Shown here: piece after piece, positions 15,701 to 26,835 of the stretch
Numbering within the stretch: position 1 is the stretch's first letter
Layout of the letters: every line of letters starts with the position of its first letter
Assembly: GCA_028751875.1 (NCBI GenBank)
Contig: CM054153.1
Location: 14,850,912 to 14,914,911, forward strand
Source: Rapana venosa
Lineage: Eukaryota; Mollusca; Gastropoda; Neogastropoda; Muricidae
Reading direction: 5' to 3'
DNA length: 64,000 nucleotides
Position numbers and translations under genes: made by a program
The notes under the pieces: model-generated
The model's input: only the letters and a program-made list of their open reading frames with translations
Database searches by the model: none
What the model was told of the DNA's origin: nothing

Positions 15701-18700
15701 AGGAGAGTTACCTATCCACACTAAGTAACTTTTTTACCCTACTGGCTTCTTGTGCCATAATTCCTTTCCTCATTTCTCTTTTTTTTTCTCCAATAATTAG
15801 CACACACAGTGGCAAAATAGATAATTATCCTTTATTTTATTTTTTATAAGCATGTCCTCTGGCATGATGGTAAAAACATAATATTATTTATATACATTTT
15901 AAGGTCCTCAATCTCCAAGAACCACGCTGCTTGCTCCAAGTTTCAATGGTCACCCCATTAAAAAAAAAAAAATGTAGGCTATCACTGATGAAAATGGGCA
16001 TCAGAGGAAAGTTGTGTTGTAAAATTTAATATGCTGTGCTTACAAATTTTTTAGAGAAGTTTTCATATAATTATTTGTAATGTATATATGATTATATAAG
16101 TTCAGTTCTGTACAGTTACCGGTTTGTCTTCCATTTTCTGGTCATAAGCTCACTGTCTTTATGCATTTACAACTGTGTCTGCTTCTATTGATTTTGGTGA
16201 TGAATTTCATTACCTTTTCATCTGTCCATCCTTAAAATGAAACTTGTAAACATTTCTTTTTAAAAAGTTAACAAAATATTTCACTAAACATAACTTTCCT
16301 TAAAAAACAAAAAAACTGTAACAACTCTACTCAATGTTGAGAAAATAACTAATACTGTCAGAAATACTATGTAAAACATGTCAAAGGAATTTGAAACAAT
16401 CATGTCAATGGAAAAGGAATGAAATGTTGAAATACTGTGGTTGAGTTGATAATTTCAGGTGAATTTTTGTTATGGTTTTCAATAATTTCCCATATCCATG
16501 AAGTTTTGACAGGAAACAACAAATCTGAATTCTGTCTTTAATCTTTCTAAGAAATTAAAACTCAGTGTCCAGGGAAGGAAACGGTTGTCTATACAACTAT
16601 ATGACCTTTTATTCTTACTTATTTTGCTTCTGCTTTTGTTTTCTTACTTAAAATACTTTTGGTAGGAGCATTACTAGATAGCTGCATTATCATATGGACA
16701 AAGAACACCCATAACAAGGCCTGTCTGAACAATTCACTTATTCTGTTAGCATTTGCTCTGAAAGCTGGCAGGAAAAGAGAGAAGAGTAAGAGAGAAATAA
16801 ATGAGTGTGTTGTGTATGGAAATGTAAGGAAATAGACATATAGAAAAACGACATTACAAACCTGTTAGTGCGGTAGTTCCTGAGGAAGTTTTTCCACAGC
16901 ATCTCAAAGGTCTCCTCGTGATTGCGGGGTTTGTTGAAGCAATGGTCGATGTAAGCACAGGGCAGGTGCTCTCTGTAATATGGTAATATACATATATACA
17001 TCACATTACATGTTTTGTAAATATATATAAATTAATAAAAATAGCTGCGCTCAGTTTCATATATATAATAAACATATAAAAATAGAATAAAATATAAGAA
17101 TATATATAAAAATAATGTGTGTGTGGAGGGGCAGAGAGAGAGTTAGTTACAAATCTATATCTCCGATAGGAATGGGCTACAGGAAAAAGTTACTGAACTT
17201 TGCACATTTGATTTTATCATATAATAATATGATAATAATCATATGAATATTCATTGGATAAAGTGAACTAAGGCTGAACACCCCCACCCCCCCAAAAAAA
17301 CCCCAAAAAAACTTAAAGAAAAATAAATTTCTAATGCTGAAAACTTTGAAGGCAACTGTATATAAAGAAATTTTTTTTAATGAGTTTATGATTTTTAAGC
17401 ATAATATAAATCATTGGAATCTTTTTTCATGTCCACTTTCTATATGCTTAAATGAATAAAGGATTATTCTAAGGATTCATCTTCACCTTCACCTATCCCT
17501 AGTCTAGTAGACCATTGGGGCACAGCTAAAGATTCCACGACCAGCTTGCTCCTCTCCTCGCAGTTTTCAGCTTTCCACAGCAAGTCATTCCACTCAAGGC
17601 CAGCCTACTTTTTGATGTCTTCCCATCATTTTCTCTGTCTTGCCTCTTCATCACCATCCTTGTACTGTTCCCTGTATGACAGTCTTGGCCAGTCCAGATG
17701 TTCGTGTGACGACGTACCTGTACAGTTTTTTCCCCCACTGCAGTCAGTGAAGTGAAGAAGTGAAGGTCTGATGACATTATCAATTGTGGTTTTCACTTCC
17801 TCTTTAGTGATGTATTTTCTGTATGAAGTACCAATAAGTTTTCAAAAACATTTCATCTCCATTGCCTGTATCATCCTTTCAATCTCTGCCGTTATGGTCC
17901 ATGTACAAAAAGTAGACATGACTAGGGTTCTTGAAGCTGATGGCAATGTTCATGTCATTCCAAAGGACTTTCAGTTTCATCAATGCAGATGTGGTCTAGA
18001 CTGTCCAGGAGAGAATTTCAGATTTTGATCCTTCACCACTTTCTTGCTCATCATTTTTTGTTTACTAAAGAAGGGGATCAAAACCAGAGTGAAAAGACCA
18101 ATTTGGAGGACAAAGGGCAACAACTCCAGAAATTATGGAAAACGGCTGGAAGGGAAAATTGGATTACTTTCCCTTGAAAGGTTATCTTGTTTCGGAATAA
18201 TAAATAATATTTAATATTCTCTTATATTCTCTTCAGGCTTAAGAAGAGAGGTTATAACTTGGAATCAGCATCTTTGCCGATGACAGCCGAGTCTTGCATG
18301 AGGTTCATATATCCAAATAATGTTGCGCATTCCCCAGCTTAATGGGCTTAGGGAGGGGTGGGGGCACCCACACTTCGCACCCTCACTCATCACTTCTGGG
18401 AATCACTCCCATCACTTAATACACACTGTTGAGTAGTTTGCATGTGTGACTGTTTATAAGTACCTCACTAGACAGACAACCATACTCCTGCTTCAGAGGC
18501 TTTTCACAGGTTGTTATGAAAAAACTTGCCCTGAATGAAGGCAATCTTAGCATTGCAAAGCATAGTATTTTAAAGGAGGCCTTGGCACTTCCTCTAAAAT
18601 AAATGTGAGACCTCATAACAAACTAGACAGATTGTACAGTATATCTTCAGGACAAAGCTTGTGTTAAAAGGATGTTCTGTCAGCGCCTAAACCACATATA

Positions 18701-21700
18701 ATAGAAACATTTTGAGCTCTACATTTCTAGGGCAGTTCTATTATCCTCGATATAAAAAAAAAACACCAAAAAAACCCAACTGAGCGCTTTGATTTGTTGC
18801 TTTACAAGATTCAGAGCCATATAAATTCCATACATTATTATTATTACAAGTACAGAGAGAAAATTTTAATCATCGCCCCCCCCCCCCCCCCTTCCCAATC
18901 TTGTACAGACCACTACCACAAAAATTTGGGAAAGCCCCCACCCCCCAAAAAAAACCCCAAACTGAAAAAATCTACCCCCTCCCCCTCCACTAAGACAAAA
19001 CCTAGCTACCATGACTGGAGAACACACAGCAAGTAAGAAGTACATGGATGGCAGAAATTTATCAGTTTTCCCAAGTGAGGTCAATGCCACAGCATTTAAA
19101 ACATTTCACGTACACATTGCCAAGACATCCAAATAGCAAGTGATAAACAAACCTCCATAACCCAGAATATTTGCAGATGCATGTTCAATATCAATGTTTT
19201 GTGCTCTGCAACCTATTATGTGCAGACATAAGGTCTTTTAAAATGCACCACCCCCCCTCCCCTTTTTTTTTGGGGGGGGGGGGGGTCCCTTGGTTAGAGC
19301 TTGAAGTTTCACAAATGGCGAGATTTTGCATATGCGACCATTTACCCACCCTTAAGGTAGCCACATTCCGACTTCAGGGATGGTGTCTAACACGACTTCT
19401 GAAATGCAAAAAGGAATTTTTAGTTCGTGCACAAGCTGTTCTGCGAGTATTTGCACACACCTTGTTTTGTAGTCTCATGTGAAATATTTTCAGGGAAGTG
19501 GAGTCAGTACTGATGTTAACTCCAGGGAAAAAAACCCAACTCGAATTGGCCCCTCGGTGTTGGCTTGAACCCAGGCCATCAGATGAGTGTAATGCTCTAA
19601 CCACTAGGCTATCCTATTAGCATGCATGAATTTTTACCGAATTGACTACCCAATTACCCCCCCCCCCCCCCCCCCCTGTGCACATTTTGAATGGGTAGGT
19701 AAAAGATGGATACTCAAGATAGTGTACACTACTTCCTAATAACTTAATGACAAACTTTTATTTGCTCACATCTTTCAATTTGCCAAATTGAGTGTTCAAT
19801 ATAAAATTATATATACATCTTCATCGACTACCCTGTGATTTGTGGTTTAATTAGGGGCTTTTGATTTGAAATACTCTGAACAGAACTGATGGTACTAGCA
19901 GGTCTGCATGCTAGTCGAGCTGTGAGACTGGAAATACCTCAGTTCTTTATCAACACTTTGAACCCACAACTTCAGAATCAAGTGAGACTAGATACCTGGC
20001 CTCTGTCTTACAACAGAACTTACTCAAAATGTCTGGGAAGGGGAAGGGAAGTAATTATAAGCCGTAGTGACCAAAAAGAAAAAAAAGGTAAGGAAACTAC
20101 TATACCACTACATATGTGGAAACAGACCACAGCTCAAGGGAACAATTAAGTTAAACCTTGAGAAATCGATGAGATAACAGCCACAGTTTTCTGGCAGAAA
20201 AACTTGGCGGAGCCTATCCCTCCACAAGTCATACACTGCATGCTGGGTGTCCATACCATCCATACTACTGGACATAACTTTCTTCATACAAAAGATCGAT
20301 GGCTTTTGACGTGTGTACTAGATACTTATTATGCCAGCATTTGCACACAGTACCTCGGTTTATAATCCCACCCCCAACATCAACACAAGCACCCTCCTCA
20401 CACTAACCTGTAATCCATGACGACGACGACAGGCACCACCCAGAGGCCAGGGTACATACGGGTGGGGCAAGGCTTGATGTTGCACACCAAGGGGTAGGAG
20501 AAGTCCAGGGTGAAGGGCCACAGCACAGGAGAGTACACAGTACGGGGGAACGGGTATGTCAACGTGGCGTCGTAGGTGAAGTTGTTCTCCAGCAACACCT
20601 GCACGTGATAATAGAACATTTGAATCTCGTTTCAAAACGAAAAACGATCATGGACGGTAAAGAAATTATTATTGTTGTCAGTACTATCATTTGTCTTGCT
20701 ATTATCACCGTTATTATTTTCGTAATCATCGTCAGTATCATATATACAGCCTGTTTCTCAACTACTAAATAAATCATGAACAGGAAGCTTCCTTTTATTA
20801 CCATCATTTTTATAATCATCGTTCAGTTTCATATCTGCAACCCGTTTCTCAATCCTGTAAAAATCATTAAAATTTACTGGAGAGTTCTTTTACCGCCATC
20901 ATTATTATTTTCATAATCATTGTAGGCTTTCTTATTTGCAGCCTGATGCACAATCCTGAATAATTTCTTTACTGGAAACATTTTTTTCAAAAAAAGCTCT
21001 GCACACATTTTTTCCAATCCCACCTTTCTTCAACCCATTAAACCGTCTATACCCCTCTCATTCACACACACACGAACGCACGCACGCGCGCACACACATA
21101 CACACACAAACACACAGAGGCTCATTCTTGGATAAAGAAACAATGCCATTATAAGCTACACGCTAAAGTGAATGAACAAAGAAATTAAAAATGCAAAACG
21201 GAATTTGAAAAACTGCTTTGAGTTCCCAACCATGCCTTTTAGCAGTCCAGGGTTGTGGGCAAGTCCAAAATCTGAGTGATGTCACTGGTATCCATGGCGA
21301 TGGGATTTTTTTGTGGGAGTCACAGGAATTTATGGAAGTGGAAGTGCTCATTACCTACGTCACTTGGAAAAAATCTGGCACATCACTCTGGCTCTTGATC
21401 AGACCTTCACGTTCCTGTCTGCTTGACACAACTGTGCATCATCACTGCAACCGTCTCTTAGACGAACTGCAGAATGCCCCTCAAAAATCTCTCTAAAGAC
21501 GGCACTCTCACCGCTGCTTTTCCTTTCAAAGCTTGCTGCAATCCAACTCTGACCAGTCTGTGTCAAAGAACGATCCAATGACGTCTTCAGAATTGACGCT
21601 CACAATAAAAGAAATTCACCTACACGAGCGCCAGTGGGTTTGCTTAATGTTGGATTTTCTTCTTGTAACAAACTCCTGCGTGGAAATTACCAGTCTGCAA

Positions 21701-22402
21701 ACCTTTCATTCCGGACTCCAAAACCTGGTCGTGGTATTGATGCTCTCCCAATCTAAACAGAACAGTGGAGCCCGTACAGACAGAAGAAAGAATAGGAGAG
21801 ACGGTGACATATTCCCCTTACGAAGTGAGAAAATTATATATGGAAGCAGCAAGTATTTGTATGTCTAAACACACACGGACACACATACACGTGCATGCAC
21901 ACAGACACACGCGCAACTTCCCATGGACACAAGCACGCACACAACGTAAACACACACTCCCCCCCCCCCCCCCCCCCCCCCCTGTTTAAAATGGGGTCAC
22001 AGTTTTGACATCCATCAGGAGTCGAATTAACCCCCTTCTGTTCAACAGAATTTATGGTCCGGGATCTAGCTATTCTTTCAGATGAAAATTAATACAAAAC
22101 CAAGATTCCATACATAAATAATTGCTTCTTATAAAAAGAACTCAAGGCAAAAATTTCCACGTTAAGTTATGCAAGAAATTCTACTCCAAGAAAAAAAAAT
22201 CATACACTCCAACCTTGGAAGGGGGAAAAAAATGGGTGGCACTGCACTAATGACAACACGCTCTCTCCCCTCGAACAGCAGCCCCAACTTCAAAATAATC
22301 TGCCTCCACCGAAACTAAAACTATTCTGCAATATTCCTCCCCCCACCCCCCTGTCATACAGCACCTACTCCCTCTCTCCTCCCCCTCCACCAACACGAAC
22401 AT

Positions 22403-22434
<32 letters not shown>

Positions 22435-25400
22435 CACGTATACACACACACACACACACACACACACGCAACCCACATAATCTCTCCCTCCCCCAAAAAA
22501 ACCTCCATACCCACCTCATACATGTTGTCCCCGCTGGGTTGCAAGAAGGGGGATCTCCATCCGCGGATCTCCTCTATAGGGATCTGCGCCAGGTCGGCCA
22601 GCTGCTGCCGCTGCGTCAGGATCTCAAAGGAGATCTGTTCTTTGCTGGCTCCGGCCCACCAGGCGTGGGGAAAGCGATGCGTCACGCTGTGGTCTGCGAT
22701 TTCCTGAATCAGACAACATCGCCCTGCTGGGATGAAGGCTGTCAAACATTGATGATACTGTTGTTGCTCTTTTCTTTCGTTATGAAGGTTCACTTCTTTC
22801 CGCTAAGGAACGTAGTATTTATGTAAATGCGGACTGAAAACGTGACAGTCCTACCATATTAAAGAATTCTAAGGAGAGAAGGCATGTCAGTTTACATACT
22901 AGCATTTTAAAAGCAGAGATTTTTCTTTTCAGAATTTTTTTTCTTGATCTCGCCTCCCCCACCCCACCAAACACATACACACTAAGCACAATCATCAAAA
23001 GTCCCCACCCTCTTCAATTTAAATGTTTATACAACGATTAAACGATCAATCCAACCGACAGCTATTTTTCTTACAATAATCCAGTTTACAAATCTAGATC
23101 CTTAGTGGCACAGGCCAAAAGTTCTGTCAGTTGCTGGTGTAACCTAAGTGCCAAGGCTTACATTGAATTCAATGTCATGCTTAGAAACGTTATCATTCTG
23201 TTGAAGCTGTCTTCACCCACAAGCTTCTAGCTTAGCCTGTACCGTCGAAGGAGAAAAAAATCCTCAGTCTGAGTATGGCTACCTATAATGCGAAGTACTT
23301 GAAAACAGCCATACGCCTACCCTGTGTACTAAACGGTCTCACAAAGATTCCCAGGTGGGACGAGCCAGACAGGCGGGCATATTCTGGGTGACCCCTATGG
23401 TGTTAAACTGGGGAACGCCCAACAAACAAACAAAAAAGCCTTACCATCCGCCTCGTGAGCAGTTTGCGCACCATGCAGTAGTCAGTGGAGTTGTGGGAGA
23501 CGAAGAAGGTGGCGCCGAAGGGGCAGCCATTGGGGTTCCTCCTGCTTCCCTCTGGAGGGAACAGGCGCAGGTACATGTCCCAGTTGCTCCAGTTCACCGC
23601 GTCATCCAGCGTCACCAGCACCATCTGCGGGGCCTCCTCCGGCTTCAGGCCTCCCGGCACCCCATGACCTGAGAAGAATACAAAAAGGCTTCAACTTTCT
23701 TTTCCACGGAAACAGAATTGTCTGGCGTTGGTGCGGGTGCTACTGCTCTCTCGAGGATTTCGTCTCAACTCAACACATAGTTAAAGACATCAAATCTCCC
23801 AGAACAAATAAATTCCGTTACCAATCTATTCAGGACAAAACATTTGTCTCTTGTTGATGTGAACGAAGTTTATTTCGTTTCATGGTGATCTCGAAAGTCA
23901 TGTCAAGAATTCACCTCATTCCGTTTCATTGACTCCAATAACAACCACTTGAAGTTCAAAATCAACACCTAATCTCTTCAAATATCCAGCACCATCAACT
24001 CCCCAATCCAATTCAGTCTTCTTGTTTATAGCTCCAACGACCACAGAGGCCATATCAGGGCTGCCGCTTCGTAAAATTTTAAATCTCAAATAAAACTGTG
24101 CGACTATACTTATACAGATTAAAACAGGCTACAAAACAACTCTCTGTCTTCCTTGAATCAACGTCCTAGCCAACCATATAAGGGTCAACCCAGGTCGGGC
24201 ACCGCGTTGTGGGACCCCGCCATACCTAGTTTTGTCTGCTATTGGTAAAAGCGTTCCTGTTCTCTGAAAGATTTCCTCTTTCCTCAAGTCATGGACAAGT
24301 ACATCAATCATCCCCCAAATGACATTATATTATCTATCCATCTGTTGGCTTGGCCGAAAGCTCTGTCAGTTAATGATCTAAGCGGAGTTCTGAGGCACAA
24401 AGAGAATCGAAGTCAAGTCAAACTGATGTATTCTGCTCATCTGAAATATGACAAGGCTATCTTCTGAATTCGGAGTGTAGCTGCCTATATATAGCGAACC
24501 AAAGCCAAACAAAAATCAGTCATACATGCAAACTTATCCAGATTGTACTTATTTTCTCACTGTGATTTCCATCTGTGATAAATGCAAATTTTGGGTGACC
24601 TCCAGAATGTTATGCTGGGGAACGCCCAACCACACTGTAAAAGCACCTGACACCTAACCTGTCATCGTCAACAGATTTTCCCCCCGCGCGGTCTGTTAAG
24701 TACAGACAAGCCATATAATATATAGGATTCAAACTAAGATTTCTGGATTGTTCACAACTCTCATCATTCCATGCTTCCTAACGTTTGGTATTTCTCAACC
24801 ATCCATCCCAAACAATGTCCATCCCCTCCCCCTTTTTCTGTTTAAAAAAAAAATTCCCCTAAATAAATAAATCATTTTTAGGCTAACGCCTTGATGTAAT
24901 TCGTCTCATACCTTAAAATGTTTTATGGAAAGTGTTTACTGATGGTACCAAGACCTTGCTAAGCAACCGGTTGTAAACAAGCATATCCGCTCAGGAAAAA
25001 AATGGGTAAAAAATTCGGTGCACTAAAAAATATGGAAATAAACTCATATTTCTGAGTGATAGTGAAGATGAAAGGTATACCGCCAACCCCCCCCCCCCCC
25101 TCTCCCCCCAGAAAAGCCCAAAACAAAAAAGCCCAAAACAAAAAAACCCAAACTACTACGACAAAAACCTGACAAAAATCAGAAAAAAAGCTGTCACATA
25201 CAACCAATATACAAAAACGAACAAGAAAAAATATCACAACTGGGCGTTTTTGAGACTAGTAGCGATGTAGCCGAGCCCGAATTTCAGCCGTGACAAAGTG
25301 GAATACGTCTTTTATGCAATCGCGTCTACAGCCAAGTTTCACTTCATTTCATTATCATCATCGCACATGATAACGTGAGGTCTCTGACGCCTCGCTCCCC

Positions 25401-25577
25401 TACGACCTTAAAGGTTATGGGACACCTTTACATGATGACAGCAAACTTACCCGGGCAGTGACAGTGAGGCAGTCGACATGTACTAGAAGTACATCGTGCG
25501 TCTACGGCAAACATCCCCGGAATATTTAACAACACAATGGACACTATGCTGTACGTCAATGTCATGGAATTCATCAT
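12197..25577 (-). CDS. membrane-anchored chitin/polysaccharide deacetylase-like protein, six exons
   Basis: Spliced CDS: 25577-25451, 23668-23445, 22703-22515, 20598-20408, 16972-16862, 12701-12197 (TTA at 12197-12199 is the stop). The phases join exactly and give 448 residues. The order is: signal peptide (about 1-27), short Cys-rich stretch RLPHCHCPG, NodB-type deacetylase domain, Pro/Ser/Thr-rich linker (about 345-430), and a hydrophobic C-terminal tail (434-448) resembling a GPI signal. NodB motifs are TLDDAV (62-67; usual form TFDD), DHSVTHR with the His-x3-His metal pair (122 and 126), and RSPF (167-170). The C-terminal part has LYVNLHSKW and a PTPLSS..FQPWQC end, as in animal chitin deacetylases. 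Known members remove acetyl groups from extracellular chitin; here that could mean shell, radula or gut matrix, which is inference. No chitin-binding or LDLa domain is seen. Confidence 0.9.
12702..16861 (-). other. deacetylase intron 5
   Basis: About 4.2 kb of AT-rich intron. It contains a partial SINE (14470-14560), several poly-T/poly-A runs and small G-rich tracts near 13830 and 13917. No exon-like conserved peptide is seen. Confidence 0.75.
14470..14560 (-). repeat. partial SINE copy, family with tRNA head
   Basis: ATGGCAAGATTTTACATG, then CACTAGGTAGTCACATTCC and AACTTCAGAGAAGTGTC, follow the same order as the 3' half of the element at 19293-19620. It is diverged and truncated. Confidence 0.5.
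16862..16972 (-). CDS. deacetylase exon 5
   Basis: The acceptor is TATTACAG and the donor is AACAG|GTTTGT, which is weak but in phase. The exon is 111 bp. It encodes EHLPCAYIDHCFNKP, then EMLWKNFLRNYRTNR. Both junction Arg codons are AG|A splits. The text fits the family's C-x-M-x-D-x-C and NFxRxYxTNR blocks. Confidence 0.9.
17526..18030 (-). mobile_element. RTE-like LINE fragment, 3' end of reverse transcriptase ORF
   Basis: Read on the minus strand, one frame gives ALMKLKVLWNDMNIA; another gives TAEIERMIQAMEMKCF, a stop, then LIGTSYRKYITKEEVK. Further down come GRHQKV and a VES-like end. This order (LKVLWxDxxIA, AEIERRIQAMEMRCFRK, LGISYxDxVTNEEV, WEDNIREW) is the C-terminal thumb/tail region of RTE-type elements, from memory. 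Frameshifts and stops show it is dead. No upstream RT core is present. Confidence 0.75.
18385..18620 (-). repeat. SINE copy, family with GAAGTCGGAGTATGG core
   Basis: The minus strand reads GTGCCAAGGC, CCTCTGAAGCAGGAGTATGG, GAGGTACTTATAAACAGTC and then GTGATTCCCAGAAGTGATGAG. This is the same order as the copies at 23097-23430 and 45950-46285. Confidence 0.65.
18715..18862 (+). repeat. SINE 3' end, family with GAGCGCTTTGATTTG tail
   Basis: ATTATCCTCGATAT, an A-rich stretch, then GAGCGCTTTGATTTGTTGC and ATAAATTCCATACATTATTA match the last 140 bp of the element at 63586-63870. The 5' half is missing. Confidence 0.8.
19293..19620 (-). repeat. near full-length tRNA-derived SINE
   Basis: The minus strand begins GGATAGCCTAGTGGTTAGAG (pol III A box) and continues to GGCCTGGGTTCAAGCC (B box) about 35 bases later, as in a tRNA. 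The body ends with CTGAAGTCGGAATGTGGC and GGTCGCATATGCAAAATC. Partial copies lie at 8700-8815 and 14470-14560. The head is not a functional tRNA: the acceptor stem does not pair and the sequence continues into the body. It shares a CTGAAGTCGGA core with the other SINE family in this window. Confidence 0.75.
20408..20598 (-). CDS. deacetylase exon 4
   Basis: The acceptor is CGTGCAG and the donor is TACAG|GTTAGT. The exon is 191 bp: 63 codons plus two bases of an Arg codon. It encodes NNFTYDATLTYPFPRT, then LWPFTLDFSYPLVC and CPTRMYPGLWVVPVVVVMDY. The blocks Y/FDxSLT, LWPYTLD and CPTRxxPGxWE of animal chitin deacetylases are recognisable, though the usual Glu after the final Trp is Val here. 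Confidence 0.93.
20599..22514 (-). other. deacetylase intron 3
   Basis: About 1.9 kb. It holds a degenerate tandem repeat (20713-20985), CA/CG-rich tracts at 21061-21120 and 21866-21960, a poly-C run (21960-21982) and two AC tracts at 22407-22470. The ORFs at 21218-21870 have no recognisable domain. Confidence 0.7.
20713..20985. repeat. degenerate tandem repeat, about 100-bp unit, three copies
   Basis: Three successive blocks share ATAATCATCG(T), then GCCTGTTTCTCAA / CAACCCGTTTCTCAATCC / GCAGCCTGATGCACAATCC, and end in TTAC..CCATCATT. Divergence is considerable, so this is an old array. Confidence 0.65.
22515..22703 (-). CDS. deacetylase exon 3: NodB motifs 2 and 3
   Basis: The acceptor is GATTCAG and the donor is GAG|GTGGGT. 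The exon is 189 bp, 63 codons, phase 0 at both ends. It starts EIADHSVTHRFPHAWWAG, giving the two metal-binding histidines, and ends IRGWRSPFLQPSGDNMYE, with the arginine of the R-x-P-F motif. It lies just right of long CA and C-rich tracts in the intron. Confidence 0.93.
22704..23444 (-). other. deacetylase intron 2
   Basis: About 740 bp, of which the right half (23097-23430) is a SINE ending only some 15 bases from the exon 2 donor. The remainder is unremarkable AT-rich sequence. Confidence 0.75.
23097..23430 (+). repeat. SINE copy, family with GAAGTCGGAGTATGG core
   Basis: It contains GGCACAGGCCAAAAGTTCTG, CTCAGTCTGAGTATGGCTAC, GTACTTGAAAACAGCCATAC, GATTCCCAGGTGGGACGAG and a GGGGAACGCCCAACAAACAA tail. 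Related copies occur at 18385-18620, 24345-24640, 34740-35070, 45950-46285 and 61830-62010. Confidence 0.8.
23445..23668 (-). CDS. deacetylase exon 2: NodB motif 1
   Basis: The acceptor is TTCTCAG and the donor is CGGATG|GTAAGG. The exon is 224 bp, entering with two bases and leaving in phase 0. It encodes EEAPQMVLVTLDDAVNWSNW, then NPNGCPFGATFFVSHNSTDY. The paired aspartates of TLDD are the catalytic base and metal ligand in this fold; Leu replaces the common Phe. Confidence 0.93.
24345..24640 (+). repeat. diverged SINE copy, family with GAAGTCGGAGTATGG core
   Basis: TTGGCCGAAAGCTCTGTCAG, then TCTGAATTCGGAGTGTAGCT and finally TTTTGGGTGACCTCCAGAAT..GGGGAACGCCCAAC follow the family order. Confidence 0.65.
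25378..25435 (+). repeat. tail fragment of tRNA/5S-type SINE
   Basis: GAGGTCTCTGACGCCTCGCT, then CCTACGACCTTAAAGGTTAT and GGGACACCTTTAC match the reverse complement of the tail in the 41033-41330 copy. Only about 58 bp remain. It sits just 3' of deacetylase exon 1. Confidence 0.75.
25451..25577 (-). CDS. deacetylase exon 1: start codon and signal peptide
   Basis: This short exon encodes 42 residues plus one base. It starts with tandem ATGs (25577-25572); a third in-frame ATG follows as codon 5. The peptide has a hydrophobic core (YSIVSIVLLNIPGMFAV), then CTSSTCRLPHCHCPG, which matches the Cys-rich lead-in seen before NodB domains of animal chitin deacetylases. The donor is CCCGG|GTAAGT. The split Gly codon continues into exon 2 as G-HGVPGGL. 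Which ATG is used, and whether a 5'UTR exon lies upstream, cannot be seen. Confidence 0.85.
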
Positions 25578-26439
25578 GTGAACTGCCGCACACAAATCCT
25601 CAATGGTCTATCAACCAAACTTTTAAAATCAGAACTCAAGTTTTTTTCCGGCTCGAGGAAATAAATTTGGCAAAAGGCAGTGCCTTTCTGGTTCAGTTTT
25701 CAGCTCTCTTCGAAAGTTTTTCTGATGATCCTAGGGACGTTTTCCTGACAAACCTAATCGTCAGTATAAATGTTCGTTAAGATCTAAATTTCTTTGCGTG
25801 TTTAGAGATGTATTCCTTACGTGCCACTCGAAAAAAGTTGTTTTATCCTCCGGCAGGCTACAGAGTTTGAATAGATTTTACTTGCATCAGCCTGCAATGC
25901 AAGTTACATTTCTTCGTAGATTTTGCAAAATAATAATCCAATTCTTCTTTTAAAAAAATCGGTCTTTTTAAACATTTCTTTTACATGACTCAAAAAATAA
26001 ACAGTGTAAAAGAAATCAACGCAAAGGGATCAAGGGGAAGAAGGGGAAAGTTTTAAAAAAAAAAGGGGGGGGAAAAAATTAAGGGATAAAAAAGGTTAAG
26101 GAAGCCTTTGGGAAGCAATGGGAAGAACAGGGGGTAGTACTAAAGTCACAGCCGCCATTTTAACACATGCGAGTGCGTGTGGTATCACAGGAATGGCTTT
26201 GGCAAACGAATAGAAGGGGGGGTTCGGAGGATTGGCAGGCGGTCTCGGGGAGGTCGAAGTTTTGATGGGGAGTTTCGAAAAAGGAAATGGGTAGTTAGGT
26301 CTGGGGTTTGAGAGGGTCTATGGAGGTGGTTCTGGGGTATGGTTTGATGGGATTTCATCAGGGAGGACTGTTGTAACTCAATTGTGCTTAATGTTAGTGT
26401 GTCAATTTTGGGGGATGGTAAACATGTAGGTCATGGTAA

Positions 26440-26835
26440 CAGGTTTGGTTGAGGAGGGAAGTATGGGGGAAGTGGGGGGGGCAGGAAGGGGGGGAGGTAA
26501 GGGGGGGGAAAGGGGGAGGGGGGAAGGGGACTGGGGGGGGGGAGAGTATGGGTGGATGAAAGGGGGGGGAGTACACAATCGTGGACTGGGGGGGGACTAT
26601 GGGGGGCAAGGGCTGGGGGCTCGGAAAGGGGGGGGGGTACTGGGGGGGACGTGGGGGGGGAGGGGGGGGGGGGGGAGGGGGGGGGGGTAGGGGGAAAATT
26701 GGGGGGACGGGGGGGGGGGTTGGGGGGGGGGGAGGGGAGGGGGGAGGGGGAGGGGGGGGGGGGGGGGGAAGGGGGGGGGGGGGGGGGGGGGGGTGGGGGG
26801 GTGGGGGGGGGGGGGGGGGGGGGGGGGGGGGAGGC
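26440..26835. repeat. 400-bp G-rich low-complexity tract
   Basis: The plus strand is over 80 percent G by eye, with runs up to about 25 and scattered A/T. Translations of either strand (poly-Gly or poly-Pro) are artefacts. A CA tract follows at 26916-26951. Confidence 0.95.

Larger units (their letters stand above)
16973..20407 (-). other. deacetylase intron 4
   Basis: About 3.4 kb. It holds a LINE 3' fragment (17526-18030) and three SINE copies (18385-18620, 18715-18862, 19293-19620). Poly-C or poly-G runs occur at about 18878, 19265 and 19659. Apart from these I see nothing exon-like. Confidence 0.75.
23669..25450 (-). other. deacetylase intron 1
   Basis: About 1.8 kb. It contains a SINE copy (24345-24640), a poly-C tract near 25087-25106 and a short SINE tail fragment (25378-25435) next to exon 1. 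No further exon was recognised. Confidence 0.75.

Noticed and set aside
17771..18028. Plus-strand ORF of 85 codons
   Set aside because: Antisense of a LINE reverse-transcriptase fragment.
19556..19618. tRNA gene
   Set aside because: A and B boxes are present but no acceptor stem pairs and the sequence continues into a SINE body.
20559..20819. Minus-strand Ile/Met-rich ORF
   Set aside because: AT-rich tandem-repeat translation upstream of exon 4, no homology recognised.
22522..22826. Plus-strand ORFs over deacetylase exon 3
   Set aside because: Antisense shadows; the minus-strand reading carries the NodB motifs.
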